Shown piece after piece: positions 16,471 to 23,709 of a stretch of 64,000 nucleotides of DNA; positions within the stretch are counted from its first letter, which is position 1; every line of letters begins with the position of its first letter. The stretch comes from JAWLHK01 sp041690355 [NCBI: bacterium] (GTDB lineage: Bacteria; J088; JAWLBW01). Made by a program: the position numbers and the translations under genes. Where the stretch lies: the NCBI GenBank assembly GCA_041690355.1, contig JAWLHK010000008.1:1-64000 (forward strand), written 5' to 3'. The notes beneath the pieces were generated by a model. That model was not told where the DNA came from. It worked only from the letters and a program-made list of their open reading frames with translations, and ran no database searches.

Positions 16471-17979
16471 CTACGTGGGGAAATTGCCCGCCAGGTGACG
16501 CGCGTTGCGCACGGCGAGCGCCATGATCGACTCCTGCGGATTCACGCCGATGGGGCTCGGGAAGAGGCTCGCGTCCGACACGTACAGATTCCGCAGTTCG
16601 TGCAGGCGCCCCCAGTTGTCGACCACCGAGCGATCGGGATAGGCGCCCATCTGCAGCGTGCCCATGATGTGCACGGTGAGCACCTCGGTGTCGCGCTTCT
16701 TGATCCCCGGGTCGAAGATCTTCGGGATCTCGTCGGGCGAGCTGATTTCGGGTAAGTGGGCGAACGGCAGCAGAACCCGTTTCGCCCCCGCGGCGAAATT
16801 GAGCTGCGCCGCCAGCGCCGTGCCCCGCTTCAATAGATAGAAGTCGTAGTCGTTCAGGTTGTACTGGAGAATGGCGGAACCCTTGGGCCCGAGCTTCACG
16901 CGGCCGCGGCTCGTGTCTTCGATCAGGCAGCCGTTGATCAGCATGTGGTTGAACTGATCCATCAGATCGGCCATGGCCCGGCCGTACTGCGGCAGCGTGA
17001 GGGCGATGAGCCCCGGCGGTACGCCCGCGGTGGCCAGCACGATGCCCTCTTCGATGAATTCGTGCACCTGGTGCGACTGGTGCACACCCTTCCACGAGCT
17101 GACGTCTTCGTCGAAGATCCCGATGGCCTTCGCGTTCGGATGCAATTGAAGATTCCGCCCGAGCTGTCCGCTGCGCGAGCGGATGCCGCTGCGCAGGAGC
17201 AGCGCGGGAGATTCTCCGGCCCCGCCCGAAACTACGACGACCTTCGCATGCACGCGCACGCGGTGCGACCGGTTGTTGAAGTCGTCGACCATGTAAGCCT
17301 CGACCCCTGTCGCCTTGTCCCCCTTCCACAGAATCTTCTCGACGCGGCAGTTCGCGATCAGCTTCGCGCCGTGCTTCCACGCGAGGGGAAGAAAGGAAAA
17401 GAGCGTGCCCTGCTTGGCGCCGGTCGGGCAGCCGATCACGCACAGGTTGGCGCCCGCGCAGTGCAGCTGGTTGCGCCGATCGGGGGTCACCTTCCACCCC
17501 AATTTGCGCGCTCCTTCGGCGTGCAGGTGGTTGTCGCGGCCCAGCGACTCGGGATCCTGTTCGCGCACGTTCGCCCGCTCTTCGACGTACTCGAAGTAGG
17601 GCTCCATCTCCTTCGGGCTGATGTGGGTCATGCCCGCTTCCATCGCCCACTTGTCGAGCACGCGCTCGGGGGTGCGCCAGCACATGCCGCCGTTGATGAC
17701 CGTGCTGCCCCCCACGGCGCGCCCTTCGGCGTAGGCCACGCTCGGGGCGCCGAAGGCCAGCGTGCCCCCGGCGTTACGGTAGAGCTTCTTCAGCATCTCG
17801 GCGGTGCGGTGCGTGTAATCCTCGGTGCGCCAGTAGCCGCCTTCTTCGAGGATGAGCACGCTGTAGCCCGCCTGCGCCATCTCGGCCGCAAACGGGGCCC
17901 CGCCGGCGCCGCTGCCGATGACGACGACGTCGACGCTCTCCTCAAGATTCCGATTGACGTCGGCGGATGTCATCACCAT
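16471..17979 (-). CDS. GMC-family FAD oxidoreductase, probable long-chain alcohol oxidase catalytic subunit
   Basis: A 502-residue flavoprotein. The N-terminal dinucleotide fold is clear (VVVIGSGAGGAPFAAEMAQAG), followed by GMC signatures (AVGGSTVINGGMCWRTP) and the C-terminal domain with VHIMGTLQMGAYPDRSV and VNPQESIMALAVRNA. GMC enzymes oxidise alcohols with FAD. The upstream overlapping gene resembles the N-terminal portion of plant fatty-alcohol oxidase, so a split FAO-type enzyme is inferred. Start 17979 follows GGAGG; the gene overlaps its partner by 38 bp. There is a conserved Cys-rich patch LHCAGANLCVIGCPTGAK. Confidence 0.82.
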   Translation of the reverse strand: MVMTSADVNRNLEESVDVVVIGSGAGGAPFAAEMAQAGYSVLILEEGGYWRTEDYTHRTAEMLKKLYRNAGGTLAFGAPSVAYAEGRAVGGSTVINGGMCWRTPERVLDKWAMEAGMTHISPKEMEPYFEYVEERANVREQDPESLGRDNHLHAEGARKLGWKVTPDRRNQLHCAGANLCVIGCPTGAKQGTLFSFLPLAWKHGAKLIANCRVEKILWKGDKATGVEAYMVDDFNNRSHRVRVHAKVVVVSGGAGESPALLLRSGIRSRSGQLGRNLQLHPNAKAIGIFDEDVSSWKGVHQSHQVHEFIEEGIVLATAGVPPGLIALTLPQYGRAMADLMDQFNHMLINGCLIEDTSRGRVKLGPKGSAILQYNLNDYDFYLLKRGTALAAQLNFAAGAKRVLLPFAHLPEISSPDEIPKIFDPGIKKRDTEVLTVHIMGTLQMGAYPDRSVVDNWGRLHELRNLYVSDASLFPSPIGVNPQESIMALAVRNARHLAGNFPT

Positions 17980-18463
17980 AGGTCGCGAGCCTCCGGGCTT
18001 GAATGGTTTGCACATGCGAGACGGGGTCGTAATGGATGTGCCGCATGACTTCGGGGTGCTGGTAGAAGCCCATGAGCACGACCCCCTTGAGCCCCTTCAT
18101 CATGTCGCGCTTCCACCAGAACCGCGATTCGGTCCAGCCGGCCATGTAGCGCTCCTGCCGTTCCCGCGAAAGCATCGTGAACGGCAGCGGCAGGCCGCTC
18201 CACAGGATGGCGGCGAACTGGAAGATCCAGACGCCGATGGGGAAGCCGAGCTTGAGCAGCGGCGGAAGATAGCGCACGAAGTTGTCGACGAAGTTGACGA
18301 GATCGTCGGTGCACTCCACGCGCAGCTTCTCGTTGCGGGGGAGCAGCACGTCGGTCATGGCGCGCAGAATGTACCGGGTCCCGCGGCCGAGGTAGCGCTT
18401 CCCGGGGGGATGGAAATCCGCGGGGAGCGGCTCGGTGGCCGCCGGGGCGACAGAGTCGATCAT
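17942..18463 (-). CDS. partner subunit of the GMC oxidase, FAO N-terminal-domain-like
   Basis: A 173-residue protein with a hydrophobic middle (PPLLKLGFPIGVWIFQFAAI). A C-terminal stretch (RERQERYMAGWTESRFWWKR, then KGLKGVVLMGFYQHP) resembles the segment that precedes the FAD domain in plant long-chain alcohol oxidases (S-x-x-R-x-x-F-K-G-L-K-x-L). Here it is a separate gene overlapping both neighbours (ATGA with the regulator upstream). Likely role: membrane association or substrate channel for the GMC subunit. The family match is from memory of the pattern, hence moderate confidence. Confidence 0.55.
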   Translation of the reverse strand: MIDSVAPAATEPLPADFHPPGKRYLGRGTRYILRAMTDVLLPRNEKLRVECTDDLVNFVDNFVRYLPPLLKLGFPIGVWIFQFAAILWSGLPLPFTMLSRERQERYMAGWTESRFWWKRDMMKGLKGVVLMGFYQHPEVMRHIHYDPVSHVQTIQARRLATYGDDIRRRQSES

Positions 18464-19152
18464 GCCACCTCCTGAAGGCCCAGACCACGCAGCACGGCGT
18501 CGTCATGGGCGGCGAAATAGGTTTGCAGTTCCACCACGGCCCGCCGTTCGCGGCGCCGGGCGACCGCGTCGAGCACGGCGTTCATGCGCGCCGGGTAGTC
18601 GGCGGGGGGCACGATGACCGACGCGAAGCGGTCCACGAAGCTCTGGAAGGTTCCGACGGCGGAGTTGAGGAGCCACAGCGCGGGGGGAAAGTCGCTGCGC
18701 AGGGCCAGCAGCCGGTAGACTTCGAAGTCGGCGTGCGCGAAGGCCGCGCTGTCGCTCCGCAGGTTCCACGCGGCGGCGACGAGCGCGCGCGCTTCTTCTG
18801 CCGTGCCCCCCGGCGCGTAGACGGCGGCGAGGCGCACGACCTCGAGGCACGGCATGGTGCGGAAGTGCAGCAGCTCGCGCACCAGACGCGCAAAGGGGAT
18901 GCCGGGGGCGCCGCAACGCAGGTAATGGGGAAGCAGATCCAGGGTCGCCGTGCGCCGCCAGTCGAGCACGCGGGTCCCGCTTCCCTGCTGCGACTGGATG
19001 AGCCCCAGGGCCTCGAGCCGCGCGATGGCCTCGCGCAATGCCGGCCGGCCCACCCCGAGCTCGGCGGCAAGGAGCCGCTCGGGGGGGAGCGTGGCGAGCG
19101 GGGCGTAGTGCCCCGAAACGATCCGCCCGATGAGTTCTTCGAAAAGGTCCAT
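18460..19152 (-). CDS. GntR-family regulator, FadR-like
   Basis: A 230-residue regulator. The winged helix is at the N-terminus (LPPERLLAAELGVGRPALRE, the classic GntR recognition helix), and the all-alpha FCD/FadR-type effector domain occupies residues ~75-225. Start 19152 (MDLFEELIGRI) fits GntR N-termini. It heads the operon with the two oxidase genes. The divergent upstream region carries two TGGTnnnACCA operators, so autoregulation with an acyl or alcohol-derived ligand is inferred. Confidence 0.85.
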   Translation of the reverse strand: MDLFEELIGRIVSGHYAPLATLPPERLLAAELGVGRPALREAIARLEALGLIQSQQGSGTRVLDWRRTATLDLLPHYLRCGAPGIPFARLVRELLHFRTMPCLEVVRLAAVYAPGGTAEEARALVAAAWNLRSDSAAFAHADFEVYRLLALRSDFPPALWLLNSAVGTFQSFVDRFASVIVPPADYPARMNAVLDAVARRRERRAVVELQTYFAAHDDAVLRGLGLQEVA

Positions 19153-19184
19153 GGTCCCCGTCGTGGTACGGGTTGCTCCGGCGC

Positions 19185-19210
19185 TTGGTCCGACCAATTG
19201 GTAAGACCAC
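19185..19210. promoter_or_regulatory. tandem FadR/GntR-type operators
   Basis: TTGGTC-C-GACCAA (19185-19197) is a perfect palindrome. TTGGTAAGACCAC (19198-19210) follows directly, so the two TGGTnnnACCA centres are 13 bp apart. The site lies 33 bp upstream of the GntR start, in the divergent region with the YeeE genes. TGGTnnGACCA is the core of the E. coli FadR site. A further half-site, TGGTACGGG, is at ~19164. Confidence 0.75.
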
Positions 19211-19339
19211 TTCGATCCTACCACGGGCCACCCGGCTATGGGAAGATCAATTTCCCACGTGCAACCGGCTCGCTGTGCGCCGCGTCATAGCGGTCAGCGA
19301 TGCAAATGGTTTACACTGACTCGATTCAGGAGTGTTACC

Positions 19340-19942
19340 GTGTACGAAGCGATATTCGTAGAACCGTGGCCCTGGTGGGCCGGCGGCGTGGCCCTCGGGC
19401 TGTTCACGGCACTGTACGCATGGATCTACAACAAGCGCATCGGTGCCTCGGGTGCTTTCGAGAACGCGCTGCGCGAGTGGAACCGGCCGCTGATCCGCAA
19501 GCCGGAGGCACAGATGAGCCTCGATGAGGCCGCGTGGAAACTGGCGCTCGATCAGGGGCTCGATCCGAAGGCGCTCGGCCTGACGGCGCCGGTCGCGAAG
19601 GGCCCCGTTGCGACGAAAGAGTTCATTGAAATGAACCCGCGGGTGTTTCTCCCTGGCATTCTGGTGGGTGCGCTTATCGGCGCTCTGATTGCGGGTTCCG
19701 AAACGACTTTCGCCCCGGGGCTCGGCTTCGGCGAACTGTTTCCCATCGGCACGGTCGGACAGTCGCTCGTGCTGCTCGTCGGCGGCATTTTCGCAGGGCT
19801 CGGTGCGCGCCTCGCCGGAGGTTGCCCCAGCGGGCATGGCCTCGGCGGACTTTCGACCTTCGAGGCCTCGAGTTTTCTTGCGGTGGCCGGCTATTTCACA
19901 TCCGGGATCGCGCTGACCTTTCTTCTGCGGGCGCTCGTATGA
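19340..19942 (+). CDS. YeeE/YedE-family sulfur transporter, first half
   Basis: A 200-residue membrane protein of the YeeE/YedE (thiosulfate/sulfur transport) family. There are about five hydrophobic segments, and the family Cys signature GGCPSGHGLGGLS is present. Start GTG 19340 has CAGGAG at good spacing. It overlaps the next gene by 4 bp (ATGA). The protein is half-size; the second gene supplies the other half, as in PmpA/PmpB-type pairs. The insertion after the first TM (residues ~27-90) is hydrophilic. Confidence 0.8.
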   Translation: MYEAIFVEPWPWWAGGVALGLFTALYAWIYNKRIGASGAFENALREWNRPLIRKPEAQMSLDEAAWKLALDQGLDPKALGLTAPVAKGPVATKEFIEMNPRVFLPGILVGALIGALIAGSETTFAPGLGFGELFPIGTVGQSLVLLVGGIFAGLGARLAGGCPSGHGLGGLSTFEASSFLAVAGYFTSGIALTFLLRALV

Positions 19943-20367
19943 AGTCGGCAGGCATTGCACTGGTCCTGGGCCTGGTTTATGGTTGGATCATCAGCCGTTC
20001 GGGCATTGCGCAGTTCGAGCACATTACAGGAATGTTCTCCCTGACCGATTTCCACATGTTCGGCGTGCTCGGCGTCGCGGTTCCGGTCGCCGGACTCATC
20101 AAGTGGCTGCTCAAGGGAAGGCCCACCTTGAACGGCGAACCGTTTGCCCTCACGAAGAAGGTCCTTCACAGGGGCAACTATATCGGGGGCATGATCTTCG
20201 GTGCCGGCTGGGCCGTCACGGGGGCCTGCCCGGGCACCTCGCTGGGGCAGCTGGGCACGCTGCACTGGGGCGCAATCTTTACCTTGATCGGCATTGCGAT
20301 CGGCGTTCTGCTGTATCGTCCGGTCAATCGGCACGTATTCAAATGGTCGACCGACAGCTGCGGTTGA
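19939..20367 (+). CDS. YeeE/YedE-family sulfur transporter, second half
   Basis: A 142-residue protein with about four transmembrane segments and the matching Cys motif GACPGTSLGQLG, translationally coupled to the upstream half. In structurally known YeeE proteins such Cys residues pass thiosulfate through the membrane by transient sulfur bonding. The pairing and gene order support a two-subunit importer. Confidence 0.8.
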   Translation: MKSAGIALVLGLVYGWIISRSGIAQFEHITGMFSLTDFHMFGVLGVAVPVAGLIKWLLKGRPTLNGEPFALTKKVLHRGNYIGGMIFGAGWAVTGACPGTSLGQLGTLHWGAIFTLIGIAIGVLLYRPVNRHVFKWSTDSCG

Positions 20368-20384
20368 CGGGGAGTCTATCTATC

Positions 20385-20597
20385 ATGAGCGATCAATCAC
20401 AGGGCGCCACGACCTGCACGCATCTGGCCACCTGCCCCATGTTCAAGGTTTTCGCCTCGCAGGCGAGCGGCAACATCTTCCGCCGGATCTACTGCGAGAG
20501 CAATTATCAGGGGTGCGCCCGGTATCAGAAGAGCGAAAAGGGCGAAAGCGTCTCGGACTACCTTCTTCCGAACGGCACCTTTCTCGCCGGTCGATAG
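20385..20597 (+). CDS. small Cys-rich protein following the YeeE pair
   Basis: A 70-residue soluble protein with five Cys: C-x5-C near the N-terminus (TCTHLATCPMF), then YCESNYQGCARY in the middle. Function is not recognised. Spaced 17 bp after the transporter and on the same strand, it is a candidate cytosolic sulfur acceptor or carrier. The start ATG 20385 is within CTATCATG with no obvious SD, so it may be coupled. Confidence 0.55.
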   Translation: MSDQSQGATTCTHLATCPMFKVFASQASGNIFRRIYCESNYQGCARYQKSEKGESVSDYLLPNGTFLAGR

Positions 20598-20731
20598 GGG
20601 CCGACTCGCAACGCCCATCCATCCGCATCGGCATCCCGGCTCGCAGCCCGCGCTGCGGCCGGGTACCCGAGCCCCCGCCCACCCTGCACTGAAGTTCCCC
20701 CCGGGCCCGCATCCGCGTTAGCCTGAGGGCA

Positions 20732-21298
20732 ATGGCATGTCGCAGACTCATCTTCCTCGCCGGCGCCGTCGGGATCGGCTTCTTCCCCAGCCTCTTGCAG
20801 GCCCAGGAAGCGGCCCCTCCCGCGGCCGTGACCGCACCTGTCGAAACCGATGGGGCAGCCGCGCCGGCCGTCATGGGACCGGCAGGCGTAACTGAAGAAG
20901 CGCTCGTCCCGTATCCTCCGGGCGTTACCGAAGCGCTCGATGCGCGGGCGCGCCTGCTCGACCAGCGGGAGGAGCTGCTCGAAGAGCGCGCGGTTTTTCT
21001 GGATGAGCGCGAAGATTACCTGCTCGATCGCGAAGACGTGCTGACGCAGCGGGAGCAGGCGCTGCTCGATCGCGAGCAGGCGCTGGCCGAGCTGCAGGAG
21101 TCGTTGCGGCTCGAGCGCGAACGTATCGTGGCCGAGCCCTCTGTGCGCGACGTCTACCCCGGCGGGCGGGAGTGGGTCGACCCCGATGTCTTTGCGCCCG
21201 GTCCCCAGGAGTTTGTGCCCGGAACTGAAGAAGAGTTCTCGCCCGGCTTCGGCACGGGCTTCTTCAGCTCGCCGCCCGAAGAGCCCGACGAGCCGTAG
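20732..21298 (+). CDS. exported coiled-coil protein
   Basis: A 188-residue protein with a signal peptide (MACRRLIFLAGAVGIGFFPS, cleavage near LQAQ), an Ala/Pro-rich linker, and residues ~68-130 made of near-perfect heptads (LLDQREE, LLEERAV, FLDERED, LLDREDV, LLDREQA). This predicts a periplasmic coiled coil. The C-terminal ~50 residues are Pro/Glu-rich and disordered. TAGCCT ends 7 nt before the ATG, a leaderless arrangement. Function unknown. Confidence 0.6.
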   Translation: MACRRLIFLAGAVGIGFFPSLLQAQEAAPPAAVTAPVETDGAAAPAVMGPAGVTEEALVPYPPGVTEALDARARLLDQREELLEERAVFLDEREDYLLDREDVLTQREQALLDREQALAELQESLRLERERIVAEPSVRDVYPGGREWVDPDVFAPGPQEFVPGTEEEFSPGFGTGFFSSPPEEPDEP

Positions 21299-21303
21299 GG
21301 GGC

Positions 21304-21714
21304 TCAGTCGGGTTTGGGCCGGTCAGGATGCTCCCGGACTTCTTGAGCCTTCTCCAGAAAAAACTGTTCCACCCGATCGACTTCTTCATGCACCAGCGCC
21401 ATGGAGCGCCAGGTCCACCGCTCGAACATTTCTGGTTGCAGGAGGCCGAACTCGAGGCCGGCCCGCAAGCCCCGTTCGACTTGATTCATATACCCGCGAA
21501 GAAACCGCTGCAGCTGCGCCTCTTCCGGCGTTCCGGGTCTGGGTGGCGCCGGGGCCGACGGTTTTTCACCGACGTGAAACTCGAGCGTCAGGCTCGACAG
21601 CTCGATATGGATGCCGAGCACAGGCGTCTTCAACGTCGCCGCCCGTGCGGCCACGCGGTACTCCACCACCCGCAGCAGTTCACGGATGGCCCCCTCGGCT
21701 TCTTCGCGGTTCAT
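21304..21714 (-). CDS. hypothetical cytoplasmic protein
   Basis: A 136-residue protein, largely helical by composition, with one Pro-rich linker (GEKPSAPAPPRPGTPEE). Its stop lies 6 bp past the convergent coiled-coil gene. AAGGG precedes the ATG at 5 bp. No family recognised. Confidence 0.5.
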   Translation of the reverse strand: MNREEAEGAIRELLRVVEYRVAARAATLKTPVLGIHIELSSLTLEFHVGEKPSAPAPPRPGTPEEAQLQRFLRGYMNQVERGLRAGLEFGLLQPEMFERWTWRSMALVHEEVDRVEQFFLEKAQEVREHPDRPKPD

Positions 21715-21785
21715 CCCTTAGCATGGTCACGGCAGACGGCCGTGGAGTCAAGGAGGTCGAAGGCCGATCGATTGGGCAACGCAGG

Positions 21786-21997
21786 CTACAGGTCAGTCGG
21801 AGTAAGACCCGTGTGCCGTGCTATCCGCGCGAGCATCCGGGGGCCGATTTCATCGCCGTCGTGGAAGGCAAAGACGAAGTCGTGCCACTTTCCCGCTTCA
21901 TTACCTGGTGGGATCCCGTTTGTTGATCAATCCTCCAACCGATGGCAAGGAGAGCCTTCCGGAGGCGGCGGGCCTTGACCGTCGGCCAGGCGCTCAT
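21786..21997 (-). pseudogene. hicA: frameshifted HicA toxin
   Basis: ATG 21997 overlaps the HicB stop (ATGA) and reads MSAWPTVKARRLRKALLAIG, then WRIDQQTGSHQVMKR, the HicA dsRBD-like fold with its GSH catalytic motif. One base out of frame from about 21891 it continues KWHDFVFAFHDGDEIGP, then RMLARIARHTGL, the normal HicA C-terminus, stopping at 21786-21788. A single-base indel therefore splits an otherwise complete toxin of ~70 residues. It could be a real inactivation or a sequencing error. Confidence 0.75.
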
Positions 21998-22200
21998 GCA
22001 GCGCGGGTACTGATGGTAATCGGCAGAGGCTTCAGTTCCTGATTTTCAAGGCGGTCGGCGATGACACGGAGAGCCAGAGTCTCTGCTTTTCGCATGGCCT
22101 CGTCGGCTCTTTCTCCGTAGGCCATTACCCCCGGAAGCTCCGGCACTTCAGCAAGCCAACGGCCATCTTCTTCCTGTTCGCACTCGAGCGTCAGATTCAT
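21994..22200 (-). CDS. hicB: HicB-family antitoxin
   Basis: A 68-residue HicB (MNLTLECEQEEDGRWLAEVP, ELPGVMAYGERADEAMRKAE). It is upstream of, and overlaps, hicA. TACAAT at 22207-22212 ends 6 nt before ATG 22200, so the mRNA is probably leaderless. That hexamer sits at the edge of the 277-bp hairpin element, which may have replaced the original upstream region. Confidence 0.82.
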   Translation of the reverse strand: MNLTLECEQEEDGRWLAEVPELPGVMAYGERADEAMRKAETLALRVIADRLENQELKPLPITISTRAA

Positions 22201-22211
22201 GCTTTGATTGT

Positions 22212-22488
22212 AGCAGGGTGTTGAAATATTCCCGCGAGCGCGCACATGGAGCGTTTTCAGGCGTCTGCAAGGCGCGACGAGGAGTCGATGTGGTGCATCG
22301 GCGACGAGGGCGCAACGCAGCAGCCGCCTAGAAAAGCCCTGTGCCCTGAAAGGGTTAGGGCCGGCATGGCCGCATCTGCTGCGTTGCCGCGCCTCGACAG
22401 ACCACCGGTATGCCTTCGGCGCGGACGCCTTGCATCTGCAAGCCATGGCGGCCCTAACGCGCCGCGCGGAATATTTCAACATCCTGCT
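22212..22488. repeat. ~277-bp imperfect long inverted repeat with terminal inverted repeats
   Basis: The ends are AGCAGGGTGTTGAAATATTC (22212-22231) and the reverse complement of it (GAATATTTCAACATCCTGCT, 22469-22488), differing at one position. Inside, the left arm (AGGCGCGACGAGGAG...GCGCAACGCAGCAG) and the right arm read backwards share ~55 bp of related sequence, so the whole element can fold into one long hairpin. No protein is encoded. It sits between hicB and the desaturase gene, and resembles a MITE or a structured intergenic repeat. Confidence 0.75.
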
Positions 22489-22551
22489 TACTCCAGATGG
22501 TGAAAATACGAGTGCTCTCAGGGGTCGTTGATGCGGAACCGTGCCCGCCCT

Positions 22552-23673
22552 CTACGGCAGCGCCAGGCGGAACAGCTTGCGCACGACGCTTCCAAACTGC
22601 TTCCCGAGCGGGCCCGTGTTGTAGGGAAGTCCGTGCTTCTCGCAGAGCGCGCGTACTTCTTCCGCAATTTCCGCATAGCGGTGCGCCGGCAGGTCGGGAA
22701 AGAGGTGATGCTCGATCTGATGGCTGAGGTTGCCCGACATGATGTGGAACAGCGGGCCGCCCTCGATGTTGGCCGAGCCGAGCAGCTGCCGCAGGTACCA
22801 GTGGCCGCGCGACTCGTTCTCGCATTCCTCTTCGGTGAACACCGCGACGCCGTCGGGAAAGTGGCCGCAGAAGATGATCATGAAGGCCCACAGGTTGCGG
22901 GCGACGTTCGCGGTCGCATTTCCCGCGAGCACGGGCAGAAATCCCGGGCCGGCGAGCAGCGGAAACAGCACGTAATCCTTGAGCGCCTGCCGGCTCCCCT
23001 TGCGCCAGACGCCGCGCGCCAGCGGAAGGATCTCGCGGATTGGCCGCTTGCCGCTCACGACCCGGTTCACTTCCAGATCGTGCAGGGCGATGCCCCACTG
23101 GAAGAGCACGGCCAGCCAGAAGGCGTTCAGCGGATTCAGCAGAAAGAATGGACTCCAGCGCTGCTCCTCCGAGATGCGCACCTGGCCGTAGCCGATGTCG
23201 CGGTCCTTGCCGAGAATGTTCGTGTACGTGTGGTGCATGTAGTTGTGCGAATGCCGCCACTGATCGGCCGGACACGCCGTGTCCCACTCGAAGCGCTTCG
23301 AGTCGAGGGCCGGATCGCGCATCCAGTCGTACTGCCCGTGCATGATGTTGTGGCCGATCTCCATGTTGTCGAGAATCTTGGAGACCGACAGGGCGGCCGT
23401 GCCCGCCAGCCAGGCCGGGGGAAACAGGCCGAGCATGAGCAGCAGCCGCCCCGACAGCTCGAGGCCGCGCTGCGTCTTGAGCAGCTTGCGGATATAGCGC
23501 GCGTCGCGTTCCCCCAGATCGGCCAGCACGCGCTCGCGGATGGCGTCCAGCTCGGCCGCGAAGGCGTCCAGATCGACGCCGGTCGCAGCTGCGGTTCGCT
23601 GTATTCGCGCTTCGTCGGGCGTGCGGAATGACGCGGTATGGGGCGCCGTCGTTTCGGTAGTCGTGTTCAACAT
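22552..23673 (-). CDS. membrane fatty-acid desaturase
   Basis: A 373-residue integral-membrane di-iron desaturase. Three His boxes are present: GHNIMH (107-112), HSHNYMHH (141-148) and HQIEHH (about 320). TM segments flank them (GRLLLMLGLFPPAWLAGTAA, ending near residue 97). It introduces a double bond into acyl chains using electrons from the upstream reductase, as in DesB-DesC or DesA3-Rv3230c. Start 23673 follows GAGGAA; the 32-bp gap to the reductase consists of three GTGAGGAACC units, each an SD copy. Confidence 0.9.
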   Translation of the reverse strand: MLNTTTETTAPHTASFRTPDEARIQRTAAATGVDLDAFAAELDAIRERVLADLGERDARYIRKLLKTQRGLELSGRLLLMLGLFPPAWLAGTAALSVSKILDNMEIGHNIMHGQYDWMRDPALDSKRFEWDTACPADQWRHSHNYMHHTYTNILGKDRDIGYGQVRISEEQRWSPFFLLNPLNAFWLAVLFQWGIALHDLEVNRVVSGKRPIREILPLARGVWRKGSRQALKDYVLFPLLAGPGFLPVLAGNATANVARNLWAFMIIFCGHFPDGVAVFTEEECENESRGHWYLRQLLGSANIEGGPLFHIMSGNLSHQIEHHLFPDLPAHRYAEIAEEVRALCEKHGLPYNTGPLGKQFGSVVRKLFRLALP

Positions 23674-23709
23674 TGGTTCCTCACTGGGGTTCCTCACAGG
23701 GTTCCTCAC
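23674..23709 (-). repeat. triplicated GTGAGGAACC ahead of the desaturase start
   Basis: The minus strand reads GTGAGGAACC three times at 12-13-bp period between the reductase stop (its TGA lies in the first unit) and the desaturase ATG. Each unit holds GAGGAA, so the ribosome-binding site is triplicated. Confidence 0.7.
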
